Shown: one piece after another, positions 48,272-56,676 of the stretch
Numbering within the stretch: the stretch's first letter is position 1
How the letters are laid out: each line of letters starts with the position of its first letter
Source of the DNA: Ottowia sp.
GTDB lineage: Bacteria > Pseudomonadota > Gammaproteobacteria > Burkholderiales > Burkholderiaceae_C
NCBI RefSeq assembly: GCF_016703145.1
Contig: NZ_JADJCO010000002.1
Span: 124,001-188,000, forward strand
Length of the DNA: 64,000 nt
Direction of reading: 5' to 3'
Translations under genes and position numbers: made by a program
The notes under the pieces: generated by a model
What the model was told of the DNA's origin: nothing
The model's database searches: none
Seen by the model: the letters and a program-made list of their open reading frames with translations, nothing else

Positions 48272-49398
48272 CCGAAACACCCTCACTGAACGCCGACACC
48301 GAGATGCAGCAGATGCTGGTCGACAGCGCGCGCCGCTGGGCGGAGCGCGCATGCACGCCGGCGCAGCGCGCCCTGGCGTCCGGGCATGCGACGGGATGCC
48401 CGCCGGAGCGCTGGCGTGCGCTGGCCGAACTCGGCTGGCTGGGCATCGCGTTGCCGGAAGCCGACGGCGGCCTGGGGGCTGGGCTGCCGGAACAGTGCCT
48501 GCTGGCCGAGCAACTGGGCCGCGCATTGCTGGTCGAGCCCTTCGTGGCGAGCGCGGTGCTGGGCAGCGGCCTGCTGGATCGCGTCGCCGAGGGCCCTGTG
48601 CGCGAACGCTGGCTTCCGGCGCTTGCCACGGGCGAGCGCCGCGTGGTGTGGGCCGCCTGGGAGCCCGACGGCGACGCCACGCTGCGCGCCCTCTCCGCAC
48701 GGGCCATCCGCCAGGGCGAGACCTGGCGGCTTTCAGGAAGCAAGGGCTTGATGCCCGGCGCCGGTGGCGCCGACGCGCTGCTGGTCACGGCGCAACTTGC
48801 CGGCGACGCCTCCCGCATGGGGTTGTTCCTGCTGGAGGCGGATGCAAGCGGCCTCGCGCTCGGCAACCAGCGCCTGTACGACGGACGGCACGCCGCCGAC
48901 TTGCGCCTGGACGATGCCGCCGCGACGCTGCTGCGAGAAGGCCCGGCCGCCGACATGCTCGCCCTGCTGAACCCAGTGATGGACCGAGGCCGCGTGGCGC
49001 ATGGCGCGGAGACGCTGGGCGCCGCGCAGGCGGCTTTCGACATCACCTTGGACTACGTGCGCACGCGGCGCCAGTTTGGCCGCGCGCTGGGGCAGAACCA
49101 GGTCGTGCAGCACCGGCTGGTGGATTTGTATGTCGAGATTCAGGAAACGCGCGCCTTGTGCCTGCAAGCCGCCGCTGCCCCGTCGCCCCGCCACGTCGCC
49201 GCGCTCGGCCTGCGCACGGGCCAGGTGGCCCGCCACACCTGGGAAGAGGCTCTACAGCTTCACGGCGCCATCGGCATGACCGAAGAGTACGTGCTGGGCG
49301 AATACGTGCGCCGCCTCGCGCTGGCGGCCGATCTCTACGGCAGTGGTCCCGACCACGCCGATCGCCTGGCCCACCTGTCCCTGGGAGTCGACGCATGA
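48268..49398 (+). CDS. acyl-CoA dehydrogenase-like protein, small partner of a heteromeric pair
   Basis: The 376-residue protein is the more divergent member. The N-terminal helical domain is recognisable (ELGWLGIALPEADGGLG near 52-68). The middle beta domain lacks the usual T-E-P-x-A-G-S-D block (AAWEPDGDATLRAL instead). The C-terminal part is typical (YVRTRRQFGRALGQNQVVQH near 270, ALQLHGAIGMTEEYVLGEYV near 328). Such poorly conserved partners often lack FAD or catalytic residues and act as structural halves. It overlaps genes on both sides by 4 bp. Confidence 0.85.
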   Translation: MTETPSLNADTEMQQMLVDSARRWAERACTPAQRALASGHATGCPPERWRALAELGWLGIALPEADGGLGAGLPEQCLLAEQLGRALLVEPFVASAVLGSGLLDRVAEGPVRERWLPALATGERRVVWAAWEPDGDATLRALSARAIRQGETWRLSGSKGLMPGAGGADALLVTAQLAGDASRMGLFLLEADASGLALGNQRLYDGRHAADLRLDDAAATLLREGPAADMLALLNPVMDRGRVAHGAETLGAAQAAFDITLDYVRTRRQFGRALGQNQVVQHRLVDLYVEIQETRALCLQAAAAPSPRHVAALGLRTGQVARHTWEEALQLHGAIGMTEEYVLGEYVRRLALAADLYGSGPDHADRLAHLSLGVDA

Positions 49399-50195
49399 AT
49401 GCCACCGCCGCGCCGCAAGACGCCGTCCTCGTCGAGCGCCTGGAGGGCGTGATCCAGCTCACCCTCAACGCACCGAAAAATCGCAACTCGCTGCAGTCGC
49501 CGGGCATCTACGAGGGCCTGATGGCCGGTTTCGACGCGCTGGAGCAGGATTCGAGCCTGCGCGCCGCCGTTATCACCGGGGCCGGCGGCGCCTTTTGCTC
49601 GGGCGGCGACCTGCGCCAGTTGGCCGCCGGCAGCGAGGACGACGTGCGCACACGCATGACGCGCAACGCCTGGCTGTACCGCCGCATCGCCCTGTCCGAC
49701 AAGCTGATCGTGGCCGCGGTGGACGGCCCCGCCTACGGCGCCGGCCTGGGCCTGGCCGCCGCGTGCGACGTGGTGGTGGCCGGGCAGAGCGCGGTGTTCT
49801 GCTGCGCCTTTGCCCGGGTGGGCGCCATGCCCGACGCGGCCCTGTTCTGGTCGCTGCCGGCACGCGTCGGCATCCCGCAGGCGCGCCGCCTCATGCTGTG
49901 GGCCGGCGAAGTGAGGGGCAGCGAAGCGGTGTCGATCGGCCTGGCCGACGAATACGTGGCCGAAGGCAGCGCGCTGCCGCTGGCGCGGCAACTGGCGCGG
50001 CGCATCGCGCAAGGCCCCGTCCGCTCCTTCGGGCGCATCAAGACCGGGCTCAGGCAAGCGCCCATGTCGATGGAGCAGGCGCTCGGGTTCCAGCTCGACA
50101 ACGCGCCGGGCCTGTTCGCCAGCGACGATTTCAAGGAAGGCGCCGCCGCCTTCTTTGAAAAGCGTGCGCCGCGGTTCGGGCGTGGCGATGAGTGA
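49395..50195 (+). CDS. enoyl-CoA hydratase/isomerase family protein
   Basis: The 266-residue crotonase-fold protein has oxyanion-hole segments ITGAGGAFCSGGDL near 57-70 and DGPAYGAGLGLAAACD near 109-124. The first catalytic Glu of hydratases (P-E-x-x-x-G) appears replaced (CAFARVGAMPDAA), so it may be an isomerase or a different crotonase. It is translationally coupled to the dehydrogenase upstream. It would act on the unsaturated CoA ester that the dehydrogenases make. Confidence 0.87.
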   Translation: MNATAAPQDAVLVERLEGVIQLTLNAPKNRNSLQSPGIYEGLMAGFDALEQDSSLRAAVITGAGGAFCSGGDLRQLAAGSEDDVRTRMTRNAWLYRRIALSDKLIVAAVDGPAYGAGLGLAAACDVVVAGQSAVFCCAFARVGAMPDAALFWSLPARVGIPQARRLMLWAGEVRGSEAVSIGLADEYVAEGSALPLARQLARRIAQGPVRSFGRIKTGLRQAPMSMEQALGFQLDNAPGLFASDDFKEGAAAFFEKRAPRFGRGDE

Positions 50196-50213
50196 GCCAG
50201 GAGGAACAGGCCG

Positions 50214-51383
50214 ATGACGACCAGCCAGGAGAATCCCGAAGCCGCCGCGCCCCCCCTGCGGGGCTTGCGCGTGGTGGAACTGGGCCAGTACATCGCCGCG
50301 CCCGCCGCCGGCCAGACGCTGGCCGACCTGGGCGCCGACGTCATCAAGGTCGAGCCGCCGGGCGGCGACGCCTCGCGCAGGGTGGGCTGGACGGGTGACG
50401 ACTACGGCCCCATGTTCAGCGCCTACAACCGGGGCAAGCGCTCCGTCGTGCTGGACCTGCGCCGCCCCGAGCAGCAGGCGTCCGCCAGGCGCCTGGCGCT
50501 CGGCGCGGACGTGGTGCTGGCCAACACCCGGCCCGGTGCGCTCGAAAAACTGGGCCTGGGGGCCGATCAGCTGACCGCCGAGGCGCCGCGCTTGATCTAC
50601 GGCCGCGTCAGCGCTTTCGGCCAGACCGGCCCGGCCAGCATCCGCGCCGGGTTCGACATCGCGGCCCAGGCGGAAAGCGGCATGATGAGCCTGAACGGCG
50701 AGGCCGACCGCGATCCGGTGCGCGTCGGCTTCACGGTGGTGGATACCCTGGCTGCACACACCCTGACGACCGGCGTGCTGGCCGCCCTGGTGCGCCGCGG
50801 CGTCACGGGGCGCGGCGCGCTGGTGGACCTGTCGTTGATCGACGTGGCGGTGTCGGCATTGGCGAACGCGTGGACGGAATACCGCCAGTTCGGCCGCATG
50901 CCCCTGCGCCGCGGCAACGGCCAGCCGACGTCCGCGCCGGCCGCCGACCTGATCCATACGCGCGACGGCACCATCGTGCTTTCAGCCTACATGGATGAGC
51001 ACTTCGTGCGCCTTTGCCGCACCATCGGACAGCCGGAACTGGCACAAGACCCGCGCTTCGCCACCAACCACGCCCGGGTGAGCCATCGCGCCGAGCTGAT
51101 GGACACCTTGGCCAAGGCGCTCAGCCACTTCGACGCCGACGCCCTGGTGGACATGCTGGCCGAGGGCGGCATCGTCGCCGGCACCATACGCGACATGTCG
51201 CAGGTCCGCGCCGGTCACGCCGGCGTCAGCGCCGACCTCTTCGTGGACGTGCACGCGGCCGGCCGGGCGCCCATCAGCCTGCCGGGCCTGCCCGTCAACC
51301 TAGACGGAATCCGGCGCCAACCGGCGCGCTTGCCGGCACTGGGTGAGCATACCGAGCAGGTGTTGGCGGAACTGGGGGGATAG
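50214..51383 (+). CDS. CaiB/BaiF-family CoA-transferase
   Basis: The 389-residue family III CoA-transferase has LRGLRVVELGQYIAAPAAGQ at the start, DLGADVIKVEPPGGD near 40-54, YNRGKRSVVLDL near 69 and FGQTGP near 135. The probable catalytic Asp is Asp177 in VGFTVVDTLAAH. It would move CoA onto the imported acid, either from succinyl-CoA or another ester, as the activating step of the operon. It is the last gene, 18 bp after the hydratase, with GAGGAACAG as ribosome site. Confidence 0.9.
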   Translation: MTTSQENPEAAAPPLRGLRVVELGQYIAAPAAGQTLADLGADVIKVEPPGGDASRRVGWTGDDYGPMFSAYNRGKRSVVLDLRRPEQQASARRLALGADVVLANTRPGALEKLGLGADQLTAEAPRLIYGRVSAFGQTGPASIRAGFDIAAQAESGMMSLNGEADRDPVRVGFTVVDTLAAHTLTTGVLAALVRRGVTGRGALVDLSLIDVAVSALANAWTEYRQFGRMPLRRGNGQPTSAPAADLIHTRDGTIVLSAYMDEHFVRLCRTIGQPELAQDPRFATNHARVSHRAELMDTLAKALSHFDADALVDMLAEGGIVAGTIRDMSQVRAGHAGVSADLFVDVHAAGRAPISLPGLPVNLDGIRRQPARLPALGEHTEQVLAELGG

Positions 51384-51415
51384 AGGCGGTTGGCTGGCCA
51401 ATTTTGATATAAAAA

Positions 51416-51472
51416 AGGCCTCTGGCCAGCGTGAATAAAGCGATTGAAGCTATTTAATATATAGCAATCATC
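51416..51472 (+). repeat. family A dispersed repeat after the CoA operon
   Basis: GGCCTCTGGCCAGCGTG, AATAAAGCGATTGAAGCTAT and TTAATATATAG match the core; this copy is very like the one after hisD. It ends where the convergent membrane-protein gene ends. Confidence 0.75.
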
Positions 51473-51921
51473 GCCCGCGTCCACCCGCCTCGCCGGAACC
51501 ACAGGATCACCGCCGTCGTCAGCCCGCAGGCCGCCGCGTTGGCCAGGCTCACGCCGATGGCGGCGTCCACGCGCTGGCTGTCGTGTTCGTACATCCAGGC
51601 TGCCATGGTCAGGTGGGCGCCCAACCAGATCAGCCAGGTCCACAGCGAATGCTGGCGCGAGTCGCGGCTTTGCAGAATGGCCCACACCGTGGGCAGGTAG
51701 GCCACCAGCCGCACGGTGGTGAACAGCGTAAAGGCCCAGTTCAGCCCGCGCCGGTACAGTGCGCGCCAGCCCGCTCGCGGCGGCGGTCCTGATGCCGCCC
51801 CCTGCGGTAACCGAGTCGGTGGCCCCCATGCCGGAACCTCTTTTTTCGGTGGCCGAAGGCACCGGCGCCAGTGGTCAATTTTTGTAGCTGCAGGCGCTTT
51901 GCCGTCACTGGCCTGCGGCAT
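51454..51921 (-). CDS. small membrane protein of unknown function
   Basis: From ATG 51921 the minus strand encodes 155 residues. The N-terminal about 60 residues are polar and Pro/Arg rich, and start with repeat-encoded MPQASDGKAPAATKID. Residues about 65-150 hold three hydrophobic spans (LNWAFTLFTTVRLVAYLPTV, LWTWLIWLGAHLTMAAWM, ANAAACGLTTAVILWF) with conserved EHDSQRVDAAIG between the last two. A decayed relative lies at 20036-20200. A later start within the polar region is possible. I do not recognise the family. Confidence 0.55.
   Translation of the reverse strand: MPQASDGKAPAATKIDHWRRCLRPPKKEVPAWGPPTRLPQGAASGPPPRAGWRALYRRGLNWAFTLFTTVRLVAYLPTVWAILQSRDSRQHSLWTWLIWLGAHLTMAAWMYEHDSQRVDAAIGVSLANAAACGLTTAVILWFRRGGWTRAMIAIY
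51868..51915 (-). repeat. family A dispersed repeat inside the 5' end of the small membrane-protein gene
   Basis: On the minus strand it reads GGCCAGTGACGGCAAAGCGCC, TGCAGCTACAAAAATTGACC. It is translated as ASDGKAPAATKID, the same frame as the copy in gltB. Confidence 0.65.
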
Positions 51922-52048
51922 GTTTGGCTTGAAATCCGGGCGACTGTGGATGCCGCCCGGCTTCGGCCCGGGCAATCGCTTCCATCGTCTCGACGGCGCT
52001 TTGGCATGACGCCGCCGCACGCACTGTCGAAAGCGGGGGGTGTGACAA

Positions 52049-52077
52049 CACGAACTTCGTGCAACACGAGATTCGTG
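52049..52077. promoter_or_regulatory. tandem palindromic operators upstream of the vapB-like gene
   Basis: CACGAACTTCGTG (52049-52061) and CACGAGATTCGTG (52065-52077) are two 13-bp palindromes 16 bp apart centre to centre, immediately before the antitoxin start. This fits autoregulation by a ribbon-helix-helix antitoxin. Confidence 0.75.
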
Positions 52078-52090
52078 TAATCTGGGTGGC

Positions 52091-52330
52091 ATGAAAAACG
52101 TCACTATCACTGTCGATGACGGTGTGCTCGAATGGGCGCGCGTCGAGGCGGCCCGGCAGGGCACCAGCGTGTCGCGGCTGGTGGGCGAGATGCTGGCCGA
52201 GAAAATGCGGCACGACGATGCCTACGAACGGGCCATGCAGGATGCGCTGAAGTTCGAGCCGCTGCCTTTTCAGCAACTGTATCTTTCGCGCGACGAAATC
52301 TATGCCGAGCGCCTCGACCGTTTTCGTTGA
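52091..52330 (+). CDS. ribbon-helix-helix antitoxin (VapB-like)
   Basis: The 79-residue protein has MKNVTITVDDGVLEWARVEA, the beta strand and first helix of a ribbon-helix-helix DNA-binding fold. RLVGEMLAEKMRHDD supplies the second helix, and the acidic/aromatic tail near 45-79 is likely to cover the toxin active site. It overlaps the PIN toxin gene by 29 bp. Paired palindromes upstream are its probable operators. It is a type II antitoxin by context. Confidence 0.85.
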   Translation: MKNVTITVDDGVLEWARVEAARQGTSVSRLVGEMLAEKMRHDDAYERAMQDALKFEPLPFQQLYLSRDEIYAERLDRFR

Positions 52331-52757
52331 CACCAACGTTCTGCTGTACGCGCAAGACCCGCGCAACCCGGACAAGCAGGCGCTGGCGGCGGCGTGGCTG
52401 GCGTGGTGCTGGCGGGCGCAGGCCGGGCGCATCAGCAGCCAGGTGCTGCACGAGTGGTATGTCAACTTGCGCCGCGTGGCGCCGCAGCTGCCGGTGGCGC
52501 AGGCGCGGGCCCTGGTGCGGCGTTATCGCAGCTGGCATCCGCTGATGGTGGACGGTGCCACCGTGGATCGGGCCTGGGCGATACAGGACGAGACGAGCTA
52601 CAGCTATTGGGACTGCCTGATGCTGGCCGCCGCGCAGGAACAGGGCTGCCGTTATTTCCTGACCGAAGATCTGCAGCACCAGCGGCAACTGGGCGCGCTC
52701 ACCGTGGTCAATCCTTTCCTCGGCTCGCCGTCAGACCTGAATCTGCCCTTGCCCTGA
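52302..52757 (+). CDS. PIN-domain toxin (VapC-like ribonuclease)
   Basis: The 151-residue toxin has the acidic PIN residues expected for Mg-dependent RNA cleavage: FVDTNVLLYA (Asp10), SSQVLHEWYVNL (Glu near 51) and SYWDCLMLAAA with downstream YFLTEDLQH (Asp near 103 and 122). Such toxins cut initiator tRNA or rRNA. ATG 52302 lies inside the antitoxin gene, so translation is coupled. It belongs to the insert between hisD and hisC. Confidence 0.88.
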   Translation: MPSASTVFVDTNVLLYAQDPRNPDKQALAAAWLAWCWRAQAGRISSQVLHEWYVNLRRVAPQLPVAQARALVRRYRSWHPLMVDGATVDRAWAIQDETSYSYWDCLMLAAAQEQGCRYFLTEDLQHQRQLGALTVVNPFLGSPSDLNLPLP

Positions 52758-52814
52758 AGCCGGGCCGCTGCCGCGCGCGGCCCTATGCGGCAAGGGGGCG
52801 CAGTGCGCTGCCCA

Positions 52815-52868
52815 TGAGCGTTTGGCGCTTTGCGTTTTCACGCCCAACGCCAAACGCATGACGCACAA
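52815..52868. repeat. short inverted-repeat segment between the toxin and alcohol dehydrogenase genes
   Basis: GTTTGGCG and CGCCAAAC flank a GCGTTTTCACGCCCAA centre. A related CCACGCCAAACGCGCAACGC segment lies before bolA near 40165. It may end transcripts from both sides. Confidence 0.5.
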
Positions 52869-52882
52869 CGGGCTGTTTTACT

Positions 52883-53911
52883 TCAGGGCATCAGCACCGC
52901 CCGCCCCTGGATGCGGCCTTCGCGCAGGCGCTGGTAGACGTCGACGGCCTGCTCCAGCGGGAAGGCTTCCACCTCGGCGTGGATGCGGCCGGCCTCGGCC
53001 AGCGCGATGACTTCCATCAGCTCCGTGCGCGAGCCCCAGTACGGCACGCTGACCTCGCAGCCATAGGGCGGTTGGTTGGCCGCGTAGTGCAGCGTGCCGC
53101 CGCCCAGCCCGACGACGGCGATGCGGCTGGCGCGGCCGACGATGCGCGCGCACAAATCCACCGTGGGCTGCGCGCCCACGAAGTCCAGTGCCACGTCGGC
53201 GCCGCGCGCGCCGACCAGGGCGCGGAGGGCCTCGGCGGCCTGTTTGGCGTCGCGCGTGTTCACGGTGTGGTCGGCGCCCAGCGCGCGGGCGTGGGCCAGC
53301 TTGGCCTCGTCGATGTCGCAGGCGATCAGGCGCGCGGGCGTCAGCGCCTTCAGCAACTGCACCGCCATGTGGCCCAGCCCGCCGATGCCGATCACCACCA
53401 CGTCGGCTCCCGGCCGCAGCCAGGGCAGGGCGGCCTTGATGGCGTGGTAGGGCGTCAGCGCCGCGTCGGACAGCGGGGCGGCCTGCACCGGGTCGAGCTT
53501 GCCCAGCGGCACCAGCAGGCGCGGCGAGGGCACGATCATGTACTCGGCCATGCCGCCGTCGGCGCCCAGCCCGCCGCCCATCACGGGCAGGCTGGCGTGC
53601 TGCTCGCAGTAGTTCTCGGCCGAGCCCTGGCAGGCGTGGCAGTGGCCGCAGCCCCAGGGGCCGTACACGGCGACGGCGTCGCCTTCCTTCCAGCCCGCCA
53701 CGCCTTCGCCCAGCGCGGCGATGTGGCCGGCGTTCTCGTGCCCCAGCGTGAAGGCGTGCGGGAACATCGGGTGGTCGAGCACGTGCAGGTCCGAATGGCA
53801 GACCCCCGCGCCGGCCACGCGCAGCAGCACCTGGCCGGGGCCGGGCGTGGGCGTGGGGAGATCGACGATCTCGGGCGGGCGCCCGGCCTGGACGTAGCGA
53901 ACGGCTTTCAT
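52883..53911 (-). CDS. zinc-dependent alcohol dehydrogenase
   Basis: The 342-residue medium-chain dehydrogenase has catalytic zinc ligands in GVCHSDLH (Cys38) and GHE (His58, Glu59). The structural zinc cysteines are at 88, 91, 94 and 102 (CGHCHACQGSAENYC), and the NAD-binding VVIGIGGLGHMAVQ is near 171-184. It resembles AdhP/AdhT-type enzymes that oxidise primary alcohols. It is transcribed towards vapC and away from hisC. The substrate is not predictable from sequence. It is an accessory gene in the hisD-hisC insert. Confidence 0.9.
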   Translation of the reverse strand: MKAVRYVQAGRPPEIVDLPTPTPGPGQVLLRVAGAGVCHSDLHVLDHPMFPHAFTLGHENAGHIAALGEGVAGWKEGDAVAVYGPWGCGHCHACQGSAENYCEQHASLPVMGGGLGADGGMAEYMIVPSPRLLVPLGKLDPVQAAPLSDAALTPYHAIKAALPWLRPGADVVVIGIGGLGHMAVQLLKALTPARLIACDIDEAKLAHARALGADHTVNTRDAKQAAEALRALVGARGADVALDFVGAQPTVDLCARIVGRASRIAVVGLGGGTLHYAANQPPYGCEVSVPYWGSRTELMEVIALAEAGRIHAEVEAFPLEQAVDVYQRLREGRIQGRAVLMP

Positions 53912-54170
53912 GGGGTCTCCTGGTTTGCGGCGTGAGTGAAGTGGGCCGTGTCCGCCGCGCCGGCAGGGCGTGGAGGCCGACGGCCGGATGCAAGGGTAAC
54001 CCCCGCGCCTGCTTTTGGGAATGAAACCGGATCAAGGCCAGGGGACGGGCGGGCCGGCGGCCACCTCGGCGCTTTGCCCTGCAGCGCGACACGGCCTGGG
54101 GCGCCCTCCGTGCGTCGGCCAGCGCCGTGGATGGCGTCTGGCCTACGATAGCGGGTTCCTTCCATCCGCC

Positions 54171-55283
54171 ATGCCCTTCATGACCGCCGAAAGCCCGCGT
54201 CCCACCCACCTTGCCCGCATCCGCCAGGACGTGCAGGGCATGCACGCCTACGCCGTGCAGGAATCCGCCGGCCTGCTGAAGCTGGACGCCATGGAGAACC
54301 CCCACCGCCTGTCGCCCGCGCTGCAGGTCGAGCTGGGGCGGCGCCTGGGCCAGGTGGCCATCAACCGCTACCCCGGCGCGCGGGTCGATGCGTTGCGCGC
54401 CGCGCTGCACGCTCACGCCCGGCCGCCCGCCGGCTGGTCGCTGATGCTGGGCAACGGCTCGGACGAACTCATCAGCCTGCTGGCCATGGCCTGCGACGTG
54501 CCGGGCGCCTCCGTCCTGGCGCCGGTGCCGGGCTTCGTGATGTATGCCATGGGCGCGCAACTGCAGGGCCTGGCCTTCCACGGCGTGCCGCTGGCGGATG
54601 GCTTCGCGCTGGACGAGGCGGCCATGCTGACCGCCATCGCGCGCCACCGGCCAGCCATCGTCTACCTGGCCTACCCCAACAACCCCACCGGCACGCTGTG
54701 GGACGCCGGCGCCATCGCCCGCGTCGTCGCCGCCCAGGGCGCACAGGGCGGGCTGGTGGTGATCGACGAGGCCTACCAGCCCTTCGCCGCGCACAGCTGG
54801 ATCGAGCCGGTGCGCGCCGCGCCGGCGCGGCACGCCCACGTGCTGGTGATGCGCACGCTCAGCAAGTTCGGCCTGGCGGGCGTGCGCATCGGCTACATGC
54901 TGGGCGACAAGGCGCTGATCCGCGAGATCGACAAGGTGCGCCCGCCCTACAACGTCAGCGTGCTGAACGCCGAGTGCGCGCTGTTCGCGCTGGAGCACGC
55001 CGACGTCTTCGCCGCGCAGGCCGAGGACATCCGGGCGCAGCGCGCGCTGCTGCTGGACGCGCTGGCGCGCCTGCCCGGCGTGCACCCCTTCCCCAGCCAG
55101 GCCAACATGATCCTGGCGCGCGTGCCCGACGCGGCCCGCGCCTTCGAGGGCATGAAGGCGCGCGGCGTGCTGGTCAAGAACGTTTCTAAAATGCATCCCT
55201 CGCTGGCCGACTGCCTGCGCCTCACGGTGGGCACCGCCGAAGAGAACGCGCAGATGCTGGCCGCGCTGCAAGCCGCCCTATGA
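54171..55283 (+). CDS. hisC: histidinol-phosphate aminotransferase
   Basis: The 370-residue PLP aminotransferase of histidine synthesis has LDAMENPHRLSP near 37 (substrate contact), LGNGSDELISLL near 91, YPNNPTGTLW near 167-176, the PLP Lys in RTLSKFGLAGVRIGY near 229-243, and a C-terminal LRLTVGTAEEN. Start ATG 54171 or in-frame 54180 are both possible. The 259-bp space from the divergent alcohol dehydrogenase holds a TACGAT -10-like box near 54143, so this block may have its own promoter after separation from hisGD. The stop overlaps hisB (ATGA). Confidence 0.94.
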   Translation: MPFMTAESPRPTHLARIRQDVQGMHAYAVQESAGLLKLDAMENPHRLSPALQVELGRRLGQVAINRYPGARVDALRAALHAHARPPAGWSLMLGNGSDELISLLAMACDVPGASVLAPVPGFVMYAMGAQLQGLAFHGVPLADGFALDEAAMLTAIARHRPAIVYLAYPNNPTGTLWDAGAIARVVAAQGAQGGLVVIDEAYQPFAAHSWIEPVRAAPARHAHVLVMRTLSKFGLAGVRIGYMLGDKALIREIDKVRPPYNVSVLNAECALFALEHADVFAAQAEDIRAQRALLLDALARLPGVHPFPSQANMILARVPDAARAFEGMKARGVLVKNVSKMHPSLADCLRLTVGTAEENAQMLAALQAAL

Positions 55284-55879
55284 CCACATCCCCACGCACC
55301 GCCGAAGTCTCGCGCGACACCGCCGAGACGAAGATCACCGTCCGCATCGACCTGGACGGCACCGGCCAGTCCCGGCTGGCCACCGGCATCGGCTTCTTTG
55401 ACCACATGCTCGACCAGATCGCCCGCCACGGCATGATCGACCTCGACGTGCGGGCCCAGGGCGACCTGCACATCGACGGCCACCACACGGTGGAGGACGT
55501 GGGCATCACCTTCGGCCAAGCCGTCCGGCAGGCGGTGGGCGACAAGACGGGCATCACCCGCTACGGCCACAGCTACGTGCCGCTGGACGAGGCGCTGTCG
55601 CGCGTGGTGATCGACTTCTCGGGCCGGCCCGGCCTGGTGACGGACGTGAACTTCACCAGCGGCATGATCGGCACCTTCGACACGCAGCTGCTGCACGAGT
55701 TCTTCCAGGGCTTCGTCAACCACGCCCTGGTCACCCTGCACATCGACAACCTGAAGGGCGTCAACGCGCACCACCAGGCCGAGACCATCTTCAAGGCCTT
55801 CGGCCGCGCGCTGCGCATGGCCCTCACGCCCGACCCGCGCGCCGCCGGGCAGATTCCGTCCACCAAAGGCTCGCTTTGA
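55280..55879 (+). CDS. hisB: imidazoleglycerol-phosphate dehydratase
   Basis: The 199-residue Mn enzyme of histidine synthesis shows the two metal-binding motifs: GFFDHMLDQIARHG near 37-50 and DGHHTVEDVG near 65-74, with a second HxxHH-type set (HEFFQGF, NAHHQAETIFKAFG) near 140-175. It is the single-domain form without the phosphatase seen in E. coli. It is coupled to hisC. Confidence 0.96.
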   Translation: MTTSPRTAEVSRDTAETKITVRIDLDGTGQSRLATGIGFFDHMLDQIARHGMIDLDVRAQGDLHIDGHHTVEDVGITFGQAVRQAVGDKTGITRYGHSYVPLDEALSRVVIDFSGRPGLVTDVNFTSGMIGTFDTQLLHEFFQGFVNHALVTLHIDNLKGVNAHHQAETIFKAFGRALRMALTPDPRAAGQIPSTKGSL

Positions 55880-55888
55880 AAGAAATCA

Positions 55889-55932
55889 CCCTGAAGCCCG
55901 CATCCATTCAGTGCGGAAAGCTATGAATTCAG
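55889..55932 (+). repeat. family A dispersed repeat between hisB and hisH
   Basis: CTGAAGCCCGCATCC and GTGCGGAAAGCTATGAATT match the core. The hisH start codon (ATG 55923) lies within its GCTATGAA part. Confidence 0.6.
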
Positions 55933-56594
55933 GAGTTAACCAGACCGTCGCCGTGGTCGACTACGGGATGGGCAACCTGCGCTCCGTGGCGCAGGCGGTG
56001 ATCCACGCCACGCAGGACACGCGCGTCAACGCGGTCATCACCGCCGACCCGGCGCAGGTGCGCGCCGCCCACCGCGTGGTGCTGCCCGGCCAGGGCGCCA
56101 TGGCCGACTGCATGCGCGAGTTGCGCGAGTCCGGCCTGCTCGAGTCGGTGCTGGAGGCCGCCGCCGCCAAGCCGCTGTTCGGCGTCTGCGTCGGCATGCA
56201 GATGCTGCTGGAGCACAGCGCCGAGGGCCGCACCGCCGCCGGCACGCCCGGCCTGGGGCTGATCGGGGGCGAAGTGCTCAAGTTCGACCTGGCCGGCCAG
56301 GCGGCGCCCGACGGCGGCCGCTACAAGGTGCCGCAAATGGGCTGGAACCGCGTGCGCCAGGCGCGGCCGCACCCGGTGTGGGGCCAGGTGCCCGACGAAA
56401 GCTGGTTCTATTTCGTGCACAGCTTCTATGCTCGCCCGCGCGAGGCCGCGCACAGCGTGGGCGAAACCGAGTACGGCGCGCGCTTTACCTCGGCCATCGC
56501 GCGCGATAATATTTTTGCCACCCAGTTCCACCCGGAGAAGAGCGCCGCCCAGGGGCTGGCGCTGTACCGCAACTTTCTGCACTGGAACCCTTGA
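55923..56594 (+). CDS. hisH: imidazole glycerol phosphate synthase glutaminase subunit
   Basis: The 223-residue class I glutaminase supplies ammonia to HisF. VVDYGMGNLRSV is at the start. The nucleophile Cys lies in FGVCVGMQMLLE near 85-96, and the catalytic His/Glu in FATQFHPEKS near 199-208. ATG 55923 falls inside a family A repeat copy; an upstream GTG at 55911 is also in frame. It lies between hisB and hisA, with another repeat copy after it. Confidence 0.95.
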   Translation: MNSGVNQTVAVVDYGMGNLRSVAQAVIHATQDTRVNAVITADPAQVRAAHRVVLPGQGAMADCMRELRESGLLESVLEAAAAKPLFGVCVGMQMLLEHSAEGRTAAGTPGLGLIGGEVLKFDLAGQAAPDGGRYKVPQMGWNRVRQARPHPVWGQVPDESWFYFVHSFYARPREAAHSVGETEYGARFTSAIARDNIFATQFHPEKSAAQGLALYRNFLHWNP

Positions 56595-56602
56595 CCACCG
56601 AC

Positions 56603-56650
56603 GATTGCTTCGGTTTTAATAGCGATCAGCGCAGTTTCCATGCGGGCTGC
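56603..56650 (-). repeat. family A dispersed repeat between hisH and hisA
   Basis: On the minus strand it gives GCAGCCCGCATGG, ACTGCGC and TCGCTATTAAAACCGAAGCAATC, matching core and tail. It is in opposite orientation to the copy before hisH. Confidence 0.65.
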
Positions 56651-56676
56651 GCGGAATTTTCCTTCACAAACCCACC

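Noticed and set aside
54015..54170. An upstream extension of hisC beginning near 54015
   Set aside because: The extra residues (Gly/Arg/Pro rich) do not resemble HisC N-termini and overlap the likely promoter.
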